Positions 26,146 to 37,035 of a DNA stretch of 64,000 nucleotides are shown here, piece after piece (position 1 is the first letter of the stretch; each line of letters opens with the position of its first letter). The notes under the pieces were generated by a model, which searched no databases, had not been told where the DNA came from, and saw nothing but the letters and a program-made list of their open reading frames with translations. The translations under genes were made by a program, and so were the position numbers. Source of the stretch: Leptodontidium sp. MPI-SDFR-AT-0119 (Eukaryota; Ascomycota; Leotiomycetes; Helotiales; Leptodontidiaceae); contig JAHLEZ010000019.1 of the NCBI GenBank assembly GCA_020726505.1, positions 62,001-126,000 of the forward strand, written 5' to 3'.

Positions 26146-29100
26146 ATGTCGCCAACTAACGACACAACAGCCTACGGGAGGCGTCTCCTCCCACAGATCA
26201 TCGACGAGCGTGCCAAAGCAGGATATACCCTTCCGTTCGCGATGTATCCAAAGTCTTTAGACCTATCCGCAGGCCTTCATTCTATTAGCTACGCACAGAT
26301 AACAAATGCTGTAAATCGGGCTTCTTGGTGGCTCAATTCGGAGTTTTCCGGCCAGGAGAAGAAGAATCCATTCGCATATTTTGGTCTAAACGATTTGAGA
26401 CACATCATATTTCTTATGGCTGTGATGAAGACTGAGAGGAGGGTACGTTGAGACGAAAAATCATAATGATACTTGCAAAAGGCTGATCTGGGTTTTGGAG
26501 CTCCTCTTGGCTTCGCCGAGGAATACAATCAAAGCACAACTGTCGCTCTTCCAGAAGACGGACTGCGATGCAATCGTTTTATGCTCGTCACTTGACCTGA
26601 GTTTTCAGTCGTTGGTTGCAGTGTCTGGTCTGCGCCATATCCAAGCACCTAGGCTCGATGAGCTTCTTGTTGGAGATCCAGTGCTGCATTATGAATGCAA
26701 CGCGACATGAGAAAACTCAACCACTGTGAGGTTCATGACCTTACATACTTCTGGCTCATCAGGTATACCCTAAAAAAGTAACGGAAGTAGGGATAGCTGA
26801 CGTAGCAGGCGATCCAAAACCCATCAGCACAGGGAAGTATTTCATGGGAGCGATCGATTCCAGAAATTGCTTCCTAGACAACCAAGGGCAGGTGGTGGGA
26901 AAGTTGGGCATTTCACACCAGAATATCCTTGCCCTGCTCCCAGGTTTTCATGTAATCAATCTTATTTAGCTTTCGTTTTCGCCCAGCTGACCAGTTCGTA
27001 GGCTGGTGGAATAGCTGTGTACATGATGACCGGTTTTTATGAGGTGACGCTGGTGCTAGGCCACCTTGACGTTCCCATGTGGTCGGGATATGTTGCAGAA
27101 CTCCTGAAGACCGGGCCAGTAACGGTGATAACATCACCGCTATCGATACTCGAGGATTTGTTGGGGGATTCCTATGCATTGTAAGCTCTTTCAAAACTGA
27201 AGCACATCGCTTACGTTGGTGGACCTCTGAGACCGGACGCTGGAAACATTTTAGCTGCAGCCGTTCCGCATATCTTCAGTTTCATAGGAGCGACTGAGGT
27301 AGAGTGGTTCCACTGTTTATCTAGAAGTAACGACGTATAGGATTCCTTGCGCTATTTCAATAATATCGGTTATCGTGATGTATCCGAAGGCATGTTCGAG
27401 CACGTCATCGTTAACGATGAGAAGACAAACGTGACCATGTTGTGTTCGAAGTCTTTCCGGAGTTACAGGAGTACAGAACCAAGGACTTGTATTCTACGCA
27501 TCCGACTATTCATGGATGGTTACAATACATCAGTGGAAGAGCCGACGACTTTGATTGTGTTGTCAAATGGAAAGAAGGTCAACCCCATTCCAATGGAAAA
27601 CAAGATTGGGTCCCATCCATTATTGAGATATGCTTTAGTAATCAGAGATTACAGATTCAATGCAACTCTATTGGTCGAGCTGGAAGATGCTAGGATACCC
27701 AGAACTGTGGAGGAGCGGCATGAGCTTTTGGATAAGATCTGGCCGACCATCCAGGAAGCCAACGAAGTCGCTCCAAGGTTCGCAAGGATTCCAAAGTCCC
27801 TGGTCACATTCGCAACCGCTGAAAAGCCATTCTTGAGAGCCGGAAAAGGTACTGTGCAGCGGCAGCAGAAAGTCAGAGCCTATGCCAAAGAGTTGGATGA
27901 AATATACTCTTCTCAAGAGGGTACCTTGCTGACAGAGGGATTGACCTTGACCAAGTGGGACACGCTAGACGACATCAAAATCTTCGTCCAACAGATCTGC
28001 AAGCAAGCATTGGGTGACGAAGCACTGAGCGATTCCGAAGACATCTTCCAAAATGAATGGACTCTCTAGGAGTGGCTACAGTTGCTCGTCGTCTAAAAGC
28101 TGCGCTTGAAGCCTATTCGATATCGCTGAACTTCGAAGAAATCAATCCTCGGATGGTTTATAGCGCTGCCTCGGTCGACAAGTTGGTCTACACGGTCATG
28201 ACTCTCATAGACAAGAAGCGGGGGGTTCCTCATACAAATGGAGCGACACCATCCCGGATCGCCAGATTAGAGACTATGCTTGAGAAATACTCCAAGAACA
28301 TGCCCGAGGCCGGTTCAAAGCATTCACCGAGTCCGGCAGCAGGCCCATGGACCGTCCTTCTGACAGGTACTACGAGCTCATTGGGAACCCATCTCCTAGC
28401 TGCCCTAGACCGAATGCCCAAATCGAAGATTAGTATAATCGTTTGTATGAACCGGTCTGTAGATTCAAAGGAAAGGCAACGAAAATTAAACATGTCTCGA
28501 AATATCAAGGCATCATAGCATGACTGCGATGTCTCTAAGGTCGGGTTCCTCCAAGCAGACTTCTCCAAAGCCAACCTCGGCCTGGATTCAGGAGTATATG
28601 GGGCTCTTCTGTGAGCAGCCACTGTAATTATTCACAGTGCATGGAGGGTTGACTTCAACGACTCGTTTGAGCTGCAGATCCGTGGCGTCCGGAATCTGCT
28701 AGACTTCGAGTTCCCAATCGACAAACAAAGCACCATTGATGTTCGTGTCAAGTATCTCGACCGCTCTCCGGTAGATGGACAGTCATCCATCTGCAAAAGT
28801 ACCAGAATCAATCATCTCAGATTTCGACGCCCCTGAGCATATCAGCTACGGCGAATCTAAATTCGTAAGTGAGCATCTCCTTGGAAGGTTTTCTGCAACC
28901 TCCGGGGTTACCACGGCGATTCTCCGAACTGGTCAGATTGCGGGCCCAGTCTCAGACAACGGGATACGGAACAAACAAGAATGGCTGCCGTCCATAATCG
29001 CAAGCTCAAAATACTTGGGGGTTCTACCAGAGTCCTTAGCTGGCATGGACTCGGTGGACAGGGCTAGCAGAACAGGTTGTTTGTCGAAAAAGTGAGACCA

Positions 29101-29444
29101 AGCGAGGAACAATCGTCTACAACCCCGTCAATCCCCAGAACACAACTTGGTTGAGTCTTTTGCCAGCTGTTCAGGAGGCAATAGGAGTTTCCAAAGTGGT
29201 CTCATTTCATGACTGGGTGCAAGCACTGCACCAGAGTGTCTTTGTGAACAATGGTGCCATCATTGAGGCCAACCCGGGTGTCAAACTCATCGATTTTTAT
29301 CGCGGTCTGAGCGAGAAGCAGACCGCAGTAGTGGCTTCCAGATACACCGTCGAAAATTTGATGCGGGATAGCAATCAAGCTTCTGATTTGACAGCGGTAT
29401 CTCCAGACTGGATCAGACGTTGGTTGAGACAATGGAGCTTCTAG
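26146..29444 (+). pseudogene. Broken NRPS-like adenylate-forming reductase (A-T-R)
   Basis: The intact ancestor was an NRPS-like reductase: it activates a carboxylic acid as the adenylate, holds it on a phosphopantetheine carrier, and releases it by NADPH reduction. The order is preserved. Adenylation N-terminal part from 26146 with an intron about 26442-26497. Core LHTSGSSGIP at 26741-26770, ended by TAA at 26771. GRADDF/NGKKVNP region near 27,540-27,590, split over two frames. Carrier DSLG at about 28060. Reductase NAD motif TGTTSSLG near 28,365, and Tyr-x3-Lys (YGESK) at 28847-28861. Other lesions: one base missing just before the carrier serine (near 28,054), TAG 28516, TGA 28612, TAG 28772, TGA near 29,093. 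The C-terminus still reads VSPDWIRRWLRQWSF. The many independent breaks rule out a single sequencing error. Confidence 0.9.
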
Positions 29445-30004
29445 TCAGATCTGAGGAGAAACAGAGTCGCTCGTATATTTCATGAGACACAATGGGAAGG
29501 TCGGCGGCTAGCTGATAAATGCAAAGGTTTTGCTTCGAAACAGGTGAATTCTCGTATTCAAAGATGGCTAAGTGTGATGTTTGATGATGTTGCAGTCTGG
29601 AGAGTGAGGACGGGAAGAAGTTTCAAGATCCAAGCCATGAAAGCTCGCTTATGTCGTGATTTTAGCGATTCGTAAATGCACACTTGGGGCATACGTAACA
29701 CGCTAAATCAACCCCAATGTTCATCACGTCAAATGCCCCACTAAAACCTCAAGATTCCGCCGACTCTGGTCACAATGTTTCTGTACATCCGATGAGTGCG
29801 CCATCGTGTCTCCCACTTTTGTTGTATATCCGGCATTGAGAATGGATAGTCTCCTCATTTTGGTAATAGTTAAGTATGTAAGAGACGTATAATCGTCCTA
29901 GACAAATCGCTTCCACTTCTGACAACGTGCCCGCAAATTATACACTTAAATAGGCAAGTATCACTTCTCGGGGCTTTCACTTTTCAAGTTTTCTAGTTGA
30001 AAAG

Positions 30005-30024
30005 TATCCGTTACAACGGATACA
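30005..30024. promoter_or_regulatory. 20-bp perfect dyad with CCG-N6-CGG core
   Basis: Two 9-bp arms, GTATCCGTT and AACGGATAC, are exact reverse complements separated by AC. The core is CCG-N6-CGG, the everted triplet arrangement bound by dimeric Zn2Cys6 regulators. It sits 11 bp upstream of a TATA box and 115 bp upstream of the DJ-1/PfpI start codon, an ideal position for an activator or repressor site. Which protein binds it is unknown. Confidence 0.6.
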
Positions 30025-30035
30025 ACATATTCAGT

Positions 30036-30041
30036 ATAAAT
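30036..30041 (+). promoter_or_regulatory. TATA box (TATAAA) of the DJ-1/PfpI gene
   Basis: A consensus TATAAA 99 bp before the ATG at 30140, followed by a CT-rich leader with CAACA and CACTCC motifs, as is usual around fungal transcription starts. Confidence 0.6.
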
Positions 30042-30139
30042 GCACTGCGTTCCTGCTTTTCTAACTCCGTTTCTCAGTATTAACAATCAACACTCCTAAT
30101 TCTCGAAGCACATTAACTCTACACCAACCACTCCCCAAG

Positions 30140-30832
30140 ATGTCCCATCCAGCTCCTCTCAAAGTCCTCTATGCAATCCATCCGAACATGGACACACTGG
30201 ACTTCACCGGCCCCCTCGAAGTCCTCTCCTGGGCAGCCCACGTCCCCATCTCAGCCACCTCGCCCAACCCCATTCCAGTATTCACACACACCGTAACATC
30301 CCTCACAGCCAACACGCCCACCAACCAAAATATCTCTATCTCGCGCCACATCCCGATATCCGAAGCCTACGCGCAACTCTCAACGTTCGACATCCTGATC
30401 ATCCCCGGTGGAGGCTCTGAAGGTGTATTGCCCGGTAATACGGAGCCGATACATCTGATCAAGGCGTTTGCGAAGTTACCGAAGAAGAGTGATGGGAGCG
30501 TGAGGACGATTTTGAGTGTTTGTACGGGAGCGCTGTTTTTGGGTGAGGCGGGAGTGCTGGCTGGGAAGGGTATGAAGGCTACGACTCATCCGTTGTATTA
30601 TGGGAAGCTTGAGAAGGTGTGTGAGGGAAAAGGTAGGGTTGAGGTTGTTAAAGAGAGGTTTGTGGTTAATAAGGTGGATGAGAGTAAGAGGTTGAGAATT
30701 GTTACTAGCGGTGGTGTTAGTTGTGGGATGGATTCTTGTATGTGGTTGATTGAGGAGACGGCTGGGAGGGAGAGTATGGAGAGGGCGGCGGAACTTATTC
30801 AGTATTCATTCCGGGATGGTGTTGTACTTTGA
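30140..30832 (+). CDS. DJ-1/PfpI family class I glutamine amidotransferase-like protein
   Basis: An intronless 230-aa protein of the DJ-1/PfpI superfamily. Visible features are an N-terminal strand KVLYAIHPNMDTLDFTGPLEVL with the conserved acid, the FDILIIPGGGSEG glycine turn, the nucleophile elbow SVCTGALFLGEAGVL with Cys128, and ATTHP with His150, a candidate partner. This arrangement resembles isocyanide hydratase and AraC-like DJ-1 enzymes rather than peptidases. Possible roles are hydration of an isonitrile, glyoxalase-type detoxification or stress protection; the sequence does not decide. Codon use changes abruptly about halfway: the first 280 bases are C-rich at third positions, the rest is G/T-rich. 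The promoter has a TATA box and a regulatory dyad. It follows the dead NRPS-like gene, so it may have been part of that locus. Confidence 0.92.
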   Translation: MSHPAPLKVLYAIHPNMDTLDFTGPLEVLSWAAHVPISATSPNPIPVFTHTVTSLTANTPTNQNISISRHIPISEAYAQLSTFDILIIPGGGSEGVLPGNTEPIHLIKAFAKLPKKSDGSVRTILSVCTGALFLGEAGVLAGKGMKATTHPLYYGKLEKVCEGKGRVEVVKERFVVNKVDESKRLRIVTSGGVSCGMDSCMWLIEETAGRESMERAAELIQYSFRDGVVL

Positions 30833-33800
30833 GGATGGAGAGACTTGCTACATTGGAAGCTTTTGATTTGTTGCCGCTTGCAGTAGAGACTTATCCCAGT
30901 TAAACATTTTCAGATATCATATGAGTGTGATTATGTGGATTGGTTGAGGAATACTGCCTGTGTAAAGGATCGGAGATGTAAACTTGGTATCGCAGACAGA
31001 GGATCTCGGCTGTATCGCAAGTTTGAGGGGGAGGAGAGTGAATTCTGCTGGGGGTGTCGCTGTTGATACTTGCTTGGGACTTGGAAGAGAGGTGGAGTTT
31101 AAAGGACTGAAGGCTGGAAATGAAAGATGGTCTAAGACACTTCAAATGAAATATAAATGACAACAACTGGAACGTTATGAGGATGATATATAACTTTCTT
31201 GATAGTGGATAGGTCTTGACGTAGGAATTTCCTCACTTGAGTCACCTCACAACTGACCGAAAAGGACGCTGTATTGCAGCTCGCCAATCTGGTCGAATTA
31301 AGGATGGCTAGCGAGGAAATAATAGAAGCACCCACGGAACCCTTCTTTCTAGTTGCCAAGCATCTCGAGACCATTGAACGAGTTGGGAGAGGTCCAGAAT
31401 TCTCGGGACTGAGTTCCACGTGATAGCATCGAAAACCATTTATGGAGCTTTCACCTCATCTTGAAGCCAGCCTCAACAGAACCACCTGGAAGTCCATCAT
31501 CCCATCTTCTCATCAGCTTTGATCACACCTAACAAAATCCAAACGGCCACCAAACCAAGATGCAATGCAAGAAAGAAACCCCCACCACGCCGTCATCAAC
31601 AGAGATTTCCTCTTGCATCTCGCCATGCACCTACCTGTTCACCACTTCTCCAGAAGTCAGGAGCAGAATATGCATCCCCTCACACCCTCAAGTTCCTCCT
31701 CTCGAACTCGGAAATTACCAACCGGAAGATTCTCCATGCTTAACTGACGATCAACGATCCTCTCAAGGACATTCCACGTTCCGGAATACCTCATGACGTT
31801 GGCAATGCGTCGTTGAAGCTGAGAAGGAATGGGAAGCGAAAGGCTCAGCCTTCGATGTTTATGCAAAGGAAACATCTCGGCCATTTACGCGTGCATATGG
31901 CCTATGTAGGAATTATGCAAGCAAGGCCGAACCTTGTTGAGGATGACGATGACGAAAGTATAAATATACTTTTTGGGACTGTTCATCGTATCTTTTTGGG
32001 TTTAATGCCGAGTTTATGCAGACGCATAAAAGCGTGCTGAAGCTTTTTTTTGACCGGAGTGGTCGGTGGTGGTGGCCTTCTTTTTGCACTGCCCCAATGG
32101 TTCGTTTCAAACTTCCCCCCTTTCCCGCTGCATGAAAGCATGAGGCTTGAACTCTCGAGGCTCGTTATTTCGCAGCAGCCAGCGTTTCATCGACAACGAA
32201 GCCACCTTTCCCCCACAGCGGCTTGTAAGTCTGGCAAGCGATGCGATGCGGTGCGGCGACGATGCCACATGGGACGGTTTAGAGAACAGGGGAAGAAGAA
32301 GATGTTTGGTTGTTGTTCTGTCTGTTCCTGGATTCAAGCGGAGGCCGTTTGTTTCATGTGAGTGGTATTTTTCTTTTTGCATGCAGGCTTGCACGGTAAG
32401 CGAGTCTAGAAAAGTGTCCAAACGACAATGGGAATGGGAATGTGATTATGTGCTATGAAAAGACCCATGGTTGCACAGGTGGGATTTGTGTCTGACGTTG
32501 TTTGGATCTAGATGTGCATGTTTCTATAGACGGATACGGGTTTGATATTTGGGTTGGTTGCACGCATGCACTGAGCCCGAGGGATAAATCCAGACTTGGG
32601 ATGGATGATATCAGATGGATTGAACCAACCTTTGCGAGCATCCGGATGGAACGCCGAGCCGAGATTGTTTGCTTGTTGGGTTTTTCTCGATCGCTCCCAG
32701 GAAACAAATCGGTTTGTTTCTTCGGGATATTCTTACCTTGGATCCCATGTATCCCGGACATCTATCTTACTTACAAAGTCCTTTCTATTCAGGCAACATG
32801 CCCGCTGAATCTATCGATGATCTCCCTTCAAGGTGGGATGATGAGGAGATCTCAAATTTGCGACCTTTCCCCAAGAGGGATTCTTTAATTTGCAGTCGTC
32901 CGGTGCATCTGGAAATGCTGCCGTTCTCGGGCATCTCAGACATCAGAGTGGAGTCTTGAGCTCGCTTGCCGATTCCCCTGATTCCAGAGCTCCACAACAC
33001 CACAGTCTTCGGGCAAGGTTACTCAATGGAGCTTGGCAAGGGTACTTGAAGGGGGGCGAGTTTGTGCTTGTCGATGTCCGTGGCAGTGGCACTGACTGGC
33101 ATGGCACCGAAGTGACCTGGTCGAAAAAGTCGAGAAAGGTTCTGGGATCCGAAGACATCCGTCGTTTCTGTACGACGGGATGCGAAAAAACGAACGGTTG
33201 GACCTTTTTTCGTTGGTTGCCCACGACCGCTGCCCGGCATGTCGGAAGGGAACTGTAGCAACGAGCAAATTGGTATGAACATGTCAAGAATAGCAGTGTG
33301 AGACCTGTGGAAAGTATGGTTCCATCGCATGCGTTGCACACTTTCCCAACACGAACAACAAGGAAGCTCTACAGCTCTACAAAATCTATTTTCCAAAAAA
33401 GACACAGAGTTTCGTCTGACAAAGCTGAGAGGTGCAGGGCCAATGGATTCGAGAAAGTCATTCTTTTGACTGCCGCGTTTCGAGGACCTGTCACGGGAGA
33501 GGACGGTTGGGTCTGATTCGAGGATATTTCGAAACAGCCTACCCAGATCTCGGCTATTCAGGCGCTGGTCATGCTAACCCAACCGAACTCCCCCAACTGG
33601 CTTCGATCCGTTGGACCAGGTCGCTCCCGTAGGCGCAGATCAAGGTGGAAATTTCTAAAAACAAACTCATTTGGGTGAGGGAGACGCGGCCCAAATTAAT
33701 CATAGGTGGTCGCTTGTGAGGCCGGTAGTTCCTGGGATGCAGGTACGAATGAATCTTCAATGACAACGATGGACACAAGGTGCAAAGAACAGGCGAAAGT

Positions 33801-34948
33801 AATCAATCACCTACAGGGACCGGAGTTTACATAGGAATTATGCCCGCTGTGGGTAGCACGCAGTCGTTCCACCGAGCGTTCTCCGTATGGAAGCAAAGTT
33901 CCAAACGGAGGAAAGTGTACGCTCAGACAGGCAACTCTAAGTGAGGAGTGAGGTCCGTCTGATAGAGAGTCGCGAAGTCGTTTTGAGCAGCCGCCGACCC
34001 CAAAGCGATCTGGTGGCAGAGCTCGGGGCAGGGCAGGGCAGATCTGAAGAGACAAATCGGACAATTTGCAGGCATTTGCAGGCGTTAACTGGCTGGGCCC
34101 CAGCCGATATCCGTGGCGCCTAGTGGCTGGCTGGCTGGCTGGCTGGTGGTGTTCTTTCTGTTCCTGCATTAGTCGACGGGGGCCGGCAGCACTGGCTGGA
34201 CTGGTGGGTGGGGAGTGGTGGTCGTGGTGGTCGTGGTGGTCTGGCGCAAGGGGTTCTCCTGTCCGGTCCGTGTTTCACCTGTAACAGACTCGAGCCTCCT
34301 CGTCCAGCAATTGCATCGGCCAGCTAGTCTGCATCAGGTCATTCTCAGTGGGTTGTGACTTTCCGCCATATCTGCTGCTCCTCTTTTCTTCCCTTTTCTC
34401 CTCCTAACGCGCGCGCAACCCAGGGGTAATGCCTCGAACGAGAGAGGCGGACAAGGTGGTCCAACTTTAGACCAGCCTGCCCTCGACGAGACCCTCACCC
34501 CCTCCCCAGTGGACAGGGACCGGTGGCTGGCTCTAACTGGCCCGACATGGGACGACTGGCAGAACAGGAGAAGGAGGCTGTGGCGGTGGGTGATGGGTGG
34601 TGGTGGGCCATGGCCAGTTCACCACCCACAGCCAACTGCTTCCCAAGATATATCTATCCTGAGATTCCTCTCCTCTGACGCTTTCTCTTTCCTTCCCCAT
34701 CCTCTCCAGGTCTCTCTTCTTTTTCTTAATTACATATCATCTCATTTTTTTCGAGTGTCAAAGTCATTCGCTTCTTTGCTCTCATCCTTCGTTTTGTTCT
34801 AGTAACCAAACAAAGTCCACCAAACAAACAACAATCGCTATCTCATTTTTGTCTCAAAACAACCATTACATTCTGAAATCCTTCGCTTTCGTCGATACTT
34901 CTTGACTACCCTACACACCTCCAACCCATCAATATAACCATACCCAAC
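30833..34948. other. Gene-free spacer of about 4.1 kb
   Basis: No frame shows domain motifs or splice continuity. A frame around 31,800-31,930 has protein-like composition but is bounded by stops on both sides. The last 500 bp are CT-rich with long pyrimidine tracts and should be the promoter and 5' leader of the CFEM gene. A (CTGG)n microsatellite lies at 34.13 kb. Confidence 0.5.
34125..34146 (+). repeat. GGCT tetranucleotide microsatellite, about 5.5 units
   Basis: GGCT repeated over 22 nt without interruption, about 800 bp upstream of the CFEM gene start. GGTCGT repeats and TGG-rich sequence follow near 34,200-34,240. Confidence 0.85.
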
Positions 34949-37035
34949 ATGAAGACTACATATACCGCTCTTGCGGTTCTCGCCGTTGGCGCTGAAGTCG
35001 CTTCCGCAGTATGTACCCACACACGACCGGCCATCAGATACACCCCACTAACATGAGTATAGTCGTTCTTCGATGCCTCCAAGTTCACTTGCCCCGCCAA
35101 CACCAACAATGAGTGTAACGCTCAACAATCCAGCGGTTTCGACTGGACTAGCTTGAACCTCGGATCCTTCTCAAACTACGGTGACTTCTCGTTCTCTGGC
35201 TGGCAGTGTGCTGGTTCATTCGGCTCAGGCAAGAAACGAGATGTCCTTACCGGCCGTACATTCCAAGACAAGTGCATCACTGGCAAGGCTTCCCACGACA
35301 AGTCGAGCTCCCCCAGCTTCGGCTGTGGCTCATCCCCATCCGTCAAGGATTTCTCCGTCACCGAGTTCGAGGTCTCTGTTGAGTTCGACTGCGAGCTTGA
35401 GTTCCACTTCGAGATGCCTGACAAGTCTACTTGCAAGCAGAAGTCTTCTTGCTCCAAGGGCGGATCCGTCGTCAAGAACTCCCAATGTGGTGGAGCTAAG
35501 AGTGTCACTGTCGTCTACCCTACTCAGACCAAGGGAACTGGAACTACCAAGACTGCTTGCAGCCTCGGTGTTCACAGCATGTCTTTCGACTGTAACTCTG
35601 CTTCTTCTACTGTTGTTTACTCCACAAAGAGCACCTCAGTCTCCACCACCCCAGCTTCGACTCTCGCAACTACGACTTCCGTCCCAGTGACCAAGTCTCC
35701 TTCGGTTGTCGTTTCGTCGAGCTCTGCAGCCAGCTCTACCAGCTCGGTCAGCATCCCAGAGACCACATCGACATCATCTGTCGTTGAGTCCAGCTCGACC
35801 TACTCCGTCAGCATCCCAGAGACCACCCCAGTTCTCAGCACCAGCTCTACCTACGGATTCTTCAACAGCTCCAGCAGCGTCTCTGTCCCATCCTCTTCCG
35901 TTGTTAGCAGCAGCTCTGAGATTCTCACCACATCTGTCCCATCTTCAGCTGTCGAGACCACATCTGCCTCAATCACCAGCTACACCTCCGTCGATATCGT
36001 CACTGTTGTGTAAGATTTCCCTTCCCTTCCCCTCAAGTACTCAATCACATCTAACACATTCACAGCGTTTCCACATCCACCACTGTCTGCCCAGTTACTC
36101 TCACCCACGTTACTGGCGGGACCACTTCTACAGTGGCTACTACAATCTCTTACGTCAGTGAGGGTACTACGAGCGTCGAGACTACATCCGTCCCATATGT
36201 CACTGGAGGAACTACCAGCCTTGAGATCGGAACCACCACATCTACAATTGTCTCCACCCTCACATCGACTGTTTGCACCAAGTGCTCAGCCGCCGAGATC
36301 ACCTCCAGCGCAACCACCACATCTTCCGGCCCAGTCGAGACTGCTCCTTGCCCAGCTGTTCTCCCATCTTGCTTGAATACCTGGTTGTTCTCTGAGGGAT
36401 GCTCTTCCAACACTGACGCTGACTGCTACTGCCCATCTGAGACCTTCGTCAAGAACGTCTTCGACTGTCTCTCTGCCCACGCTGCCGATGATGATGAGAT
36501 CGCTGAGGCCCAGACCTACTTCCAGGGTATCTGCGCACCACACATCCCCCAGAACCCTGCTATTGTCACTTGTGCCACCACTGCTCTCTCAACCACAGCT
36601 GCCCCAACTGCCGCTACATCGGTCCCAGTTACTACCATCCAGATCTACACCACCCTCACCGTTCCATGCGTTGAGTCCACCGGAATCTCATCTGGATCCG
36701 TTATCCCATCTAGCTCGACCACTACTCTTATCTCCACCTACCTTACCGTTCCCCAAGTTATCTTCACCACTGTGACCGGTACCTCAACAGTCTCAGCTGC
36801 TCTCGTCGCCGGCACCCCAGCCAGCAACCCAGCTACCACCACCCCGGCGGCTGTGTACTCCACCCTCCCAATCCCAACTGCCGTAGGAACCCTCTCCGTC
36901 TCCAAGACCGGAGCAGGAAACCTGACCGCAACCGCCACACCCACCAACCTCGTTTCCACCGGAAGCGGAGCCCAGAACACCTTCGCATTCGGCGCCTCAT
37001 TCGGTGCTCTCCTCATCGCCGTCCTGGCTTTGTAA
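34949..37035 (+). CDS. CFEM-like, Ser/Thr-rich GPI-anchored cell-wall protein
   Basis: Three exons: 34949-35008, 35063-36009, 36066-37035, giving 658 aa. Exon 1 is exactly the 20-residue signal peptide (MKTTYTALAVLAVGAEVASA). Next comes a Cys-containing N-terminal domain (about residues 21-200), then long Ser/Thr/Val-rich stretches with repeated VSIPETT and TSV motifs that are probably O-glycosylated. A CFEM-like domain covers about 431-492 with cysteines 431, 438, 448, 456, 458, 470 and 492, and the DADCYC signature whose Asp is the haem ligand position in Candida CFEM proteins. A second Ser/Thr region follows, then a C-terminal hydrophobic tail (FGALLIAVLAL) with small residues before it, a GPI signal. 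One of the eight CFEM cysteines (the seventh) appears missing. Expected at the wall or membrane surface, in haem/iron uptake or adhesion. Confidence 0.9.

Larger units (their letters stand above)
29445..30139. other. Spacer with the DJ-1/PfpI gene promoter
   Basis: About 700 bp between the end of the NRPS-like relic and the next start codon. The right end holds a 20-bp dyad and a TATA box (listed separately). The left 500 bp show nothing recognisable. Confidence 0.5.

Noticed and set aside
34949..37035. Possible hydrophobin or mucin-only reading of the Ser/Thr-rich gene
   Set aside because: Cysteine spacing and the DxDCxC signature fit CFEM, and the length and GPI tail do not fit a hydrophobin.
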